A DNA stretch of 64,000 nucleotides, taken from NCBI GenBank assembly GCA_015179025.1, contig WHUX01000019.1, forward strand, positions 1 to 64,000, given 5' to 3'. The notes under the pieces were generated by a model that was not told the DNA's origin, made no database searches, and worked only from the letters and a program-made list of their open reading frames with translations. This document shows positions 63,561-64,000 of the stretch, one piece after another (position 1 is the stretch's first letter; each line of letters begins with the position of its first letter). The position numbers and the translations under genes were made by a program. This stretch comes from Terfezia claveryi (Eukaryota; Ascomycota; Pezizomycetes; Pezizales; Pezizaceae).

Positions 63561-64000
63561 AAGTGAATGTAGAACGGGGAGATGAGGAGGATATTTATGA
63601 AATATCTGAGGACCATGAATCCAATGCTCGCCATCCCCCCGCCTCGATCCCTTCAATACCTAGGCCCCCTCCATCAATATCCCCAAACCGCACTACCTTC
63701 TTGCACTACAGTCTGCCCTTTACCCCCCCAACCTAACTTTTCCGCTTTTCCCCTTTTTTTGCTTCTGCCTTTTCTCTACAACTCGTGCAAGACCGCCCAA
63801 TCTAATACCTGGCCTCTGAAGTGAGATGTGATTCTCTCTGATCAGTTGGAGCTTTTAGAGCTTGTGCTGCTTGCCATTTTTGATTGATGTCATGCTTTAA
63901 CTCTCTTGGTTGATAGCGAATTTTTCTAAGGAATCAAACCACTCAGCAAGGTTGGTACCATGTAAATTCAAGGATTCCTTTAGAAGGAGCTTCGCCTGCA
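63561..64000. other. End of window, copia remnant and flank
   Basis: The first ~60 bp still read as copia linker (ERGDEEDIYEISEDHESNAR), then a Pro/Ser-rich stretch. The remainder has no recognised gene. Confidence 0.4.

Noticed and set aside
1..64000. CRISPR array, operon or bacterial-type gene cluster
   Set aside because: No regularly spaced repeats of that kind; introns, LTR and LINE elements and the tRNA context are eukaryotic.

Overview
The window looks like a gene-poor, transposon-rich stretch of a filamentous ascomycete nuclear genome. The likeliest source is a Pezizomycete such as a truffle (Tuber) or a close relative; this is inference. Introns are 53-60 nt with GT...AG ends and CTAAC/CTGAC-type branch sites. 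Predicted proteins are low-complexity, acidic and Ser/Pro/Thr-rich with no domain I can name. Degenerate copia, gypsy and LINE (Tad-like) copies are abundant, and genes are islands separated by kilobases of repeats.

Layout. At 1-10 kb there is a TA-flanked MITE (1373-1607), one unknown gene (2971-4206, minus), short retroposed insertions and a decayed gypsy gag (about 9.2-10.0 kb). At 10.5-11.6 kb a probable PD-(D/E)XK-like gene is split by a solo LTR with a 5-bp target duplication. At 13.6-25.1 kb there are four unknown genes: two are two-exon genes recovered by splicing (13629-14925 and 23385-25079, both minus), and one has duplicated Cys/His motifs and a decayed neighbour copy (17943-18557). 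A tRNA-Thr(TGT) lies at 27538-27609. At 29.1-30.3 kb a three-exon gene carries a duplicated exon-plus-intron unit. At 31.1-31.8 kb a second nuclease-like gene is broken by a LINE tail. At 33.2-36.9 kb is the largest gene, 1208 aa in two exons, with five copies of an unrecognised ~80-aa module. The 38-54 kb region is mostly repeats: four copies of a composite element with a tRNA-like B box, a large inverted repeat, many 5'-truncated LINEs with exact target duplications, a DDE-integrase tail relic, and one more unknown gene (47061-48769). At 55-58.6 kb there is a small paralogous gene family, one copy intact and two decayed. At 59.1-63.6 kb one copia element has been hit inside gag by a second, internally deleted copia element.

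The most unusual signal runs through the whole window. It is a family of very short insertions (about 7-52 bp) built on the word TAGTCTGGTTGGCAC or its reverse complement. Many are flanked by 7-10 bp direct repeats, and two have terminal inverted repeats. At one site two copies of a repeat carry the insertion while two sister copies are uninterrupted. They behave like transposition products or excision footprints of an element with about a 9-bp target duplication (MULE- or hAT-like). I know of no described family that matches.
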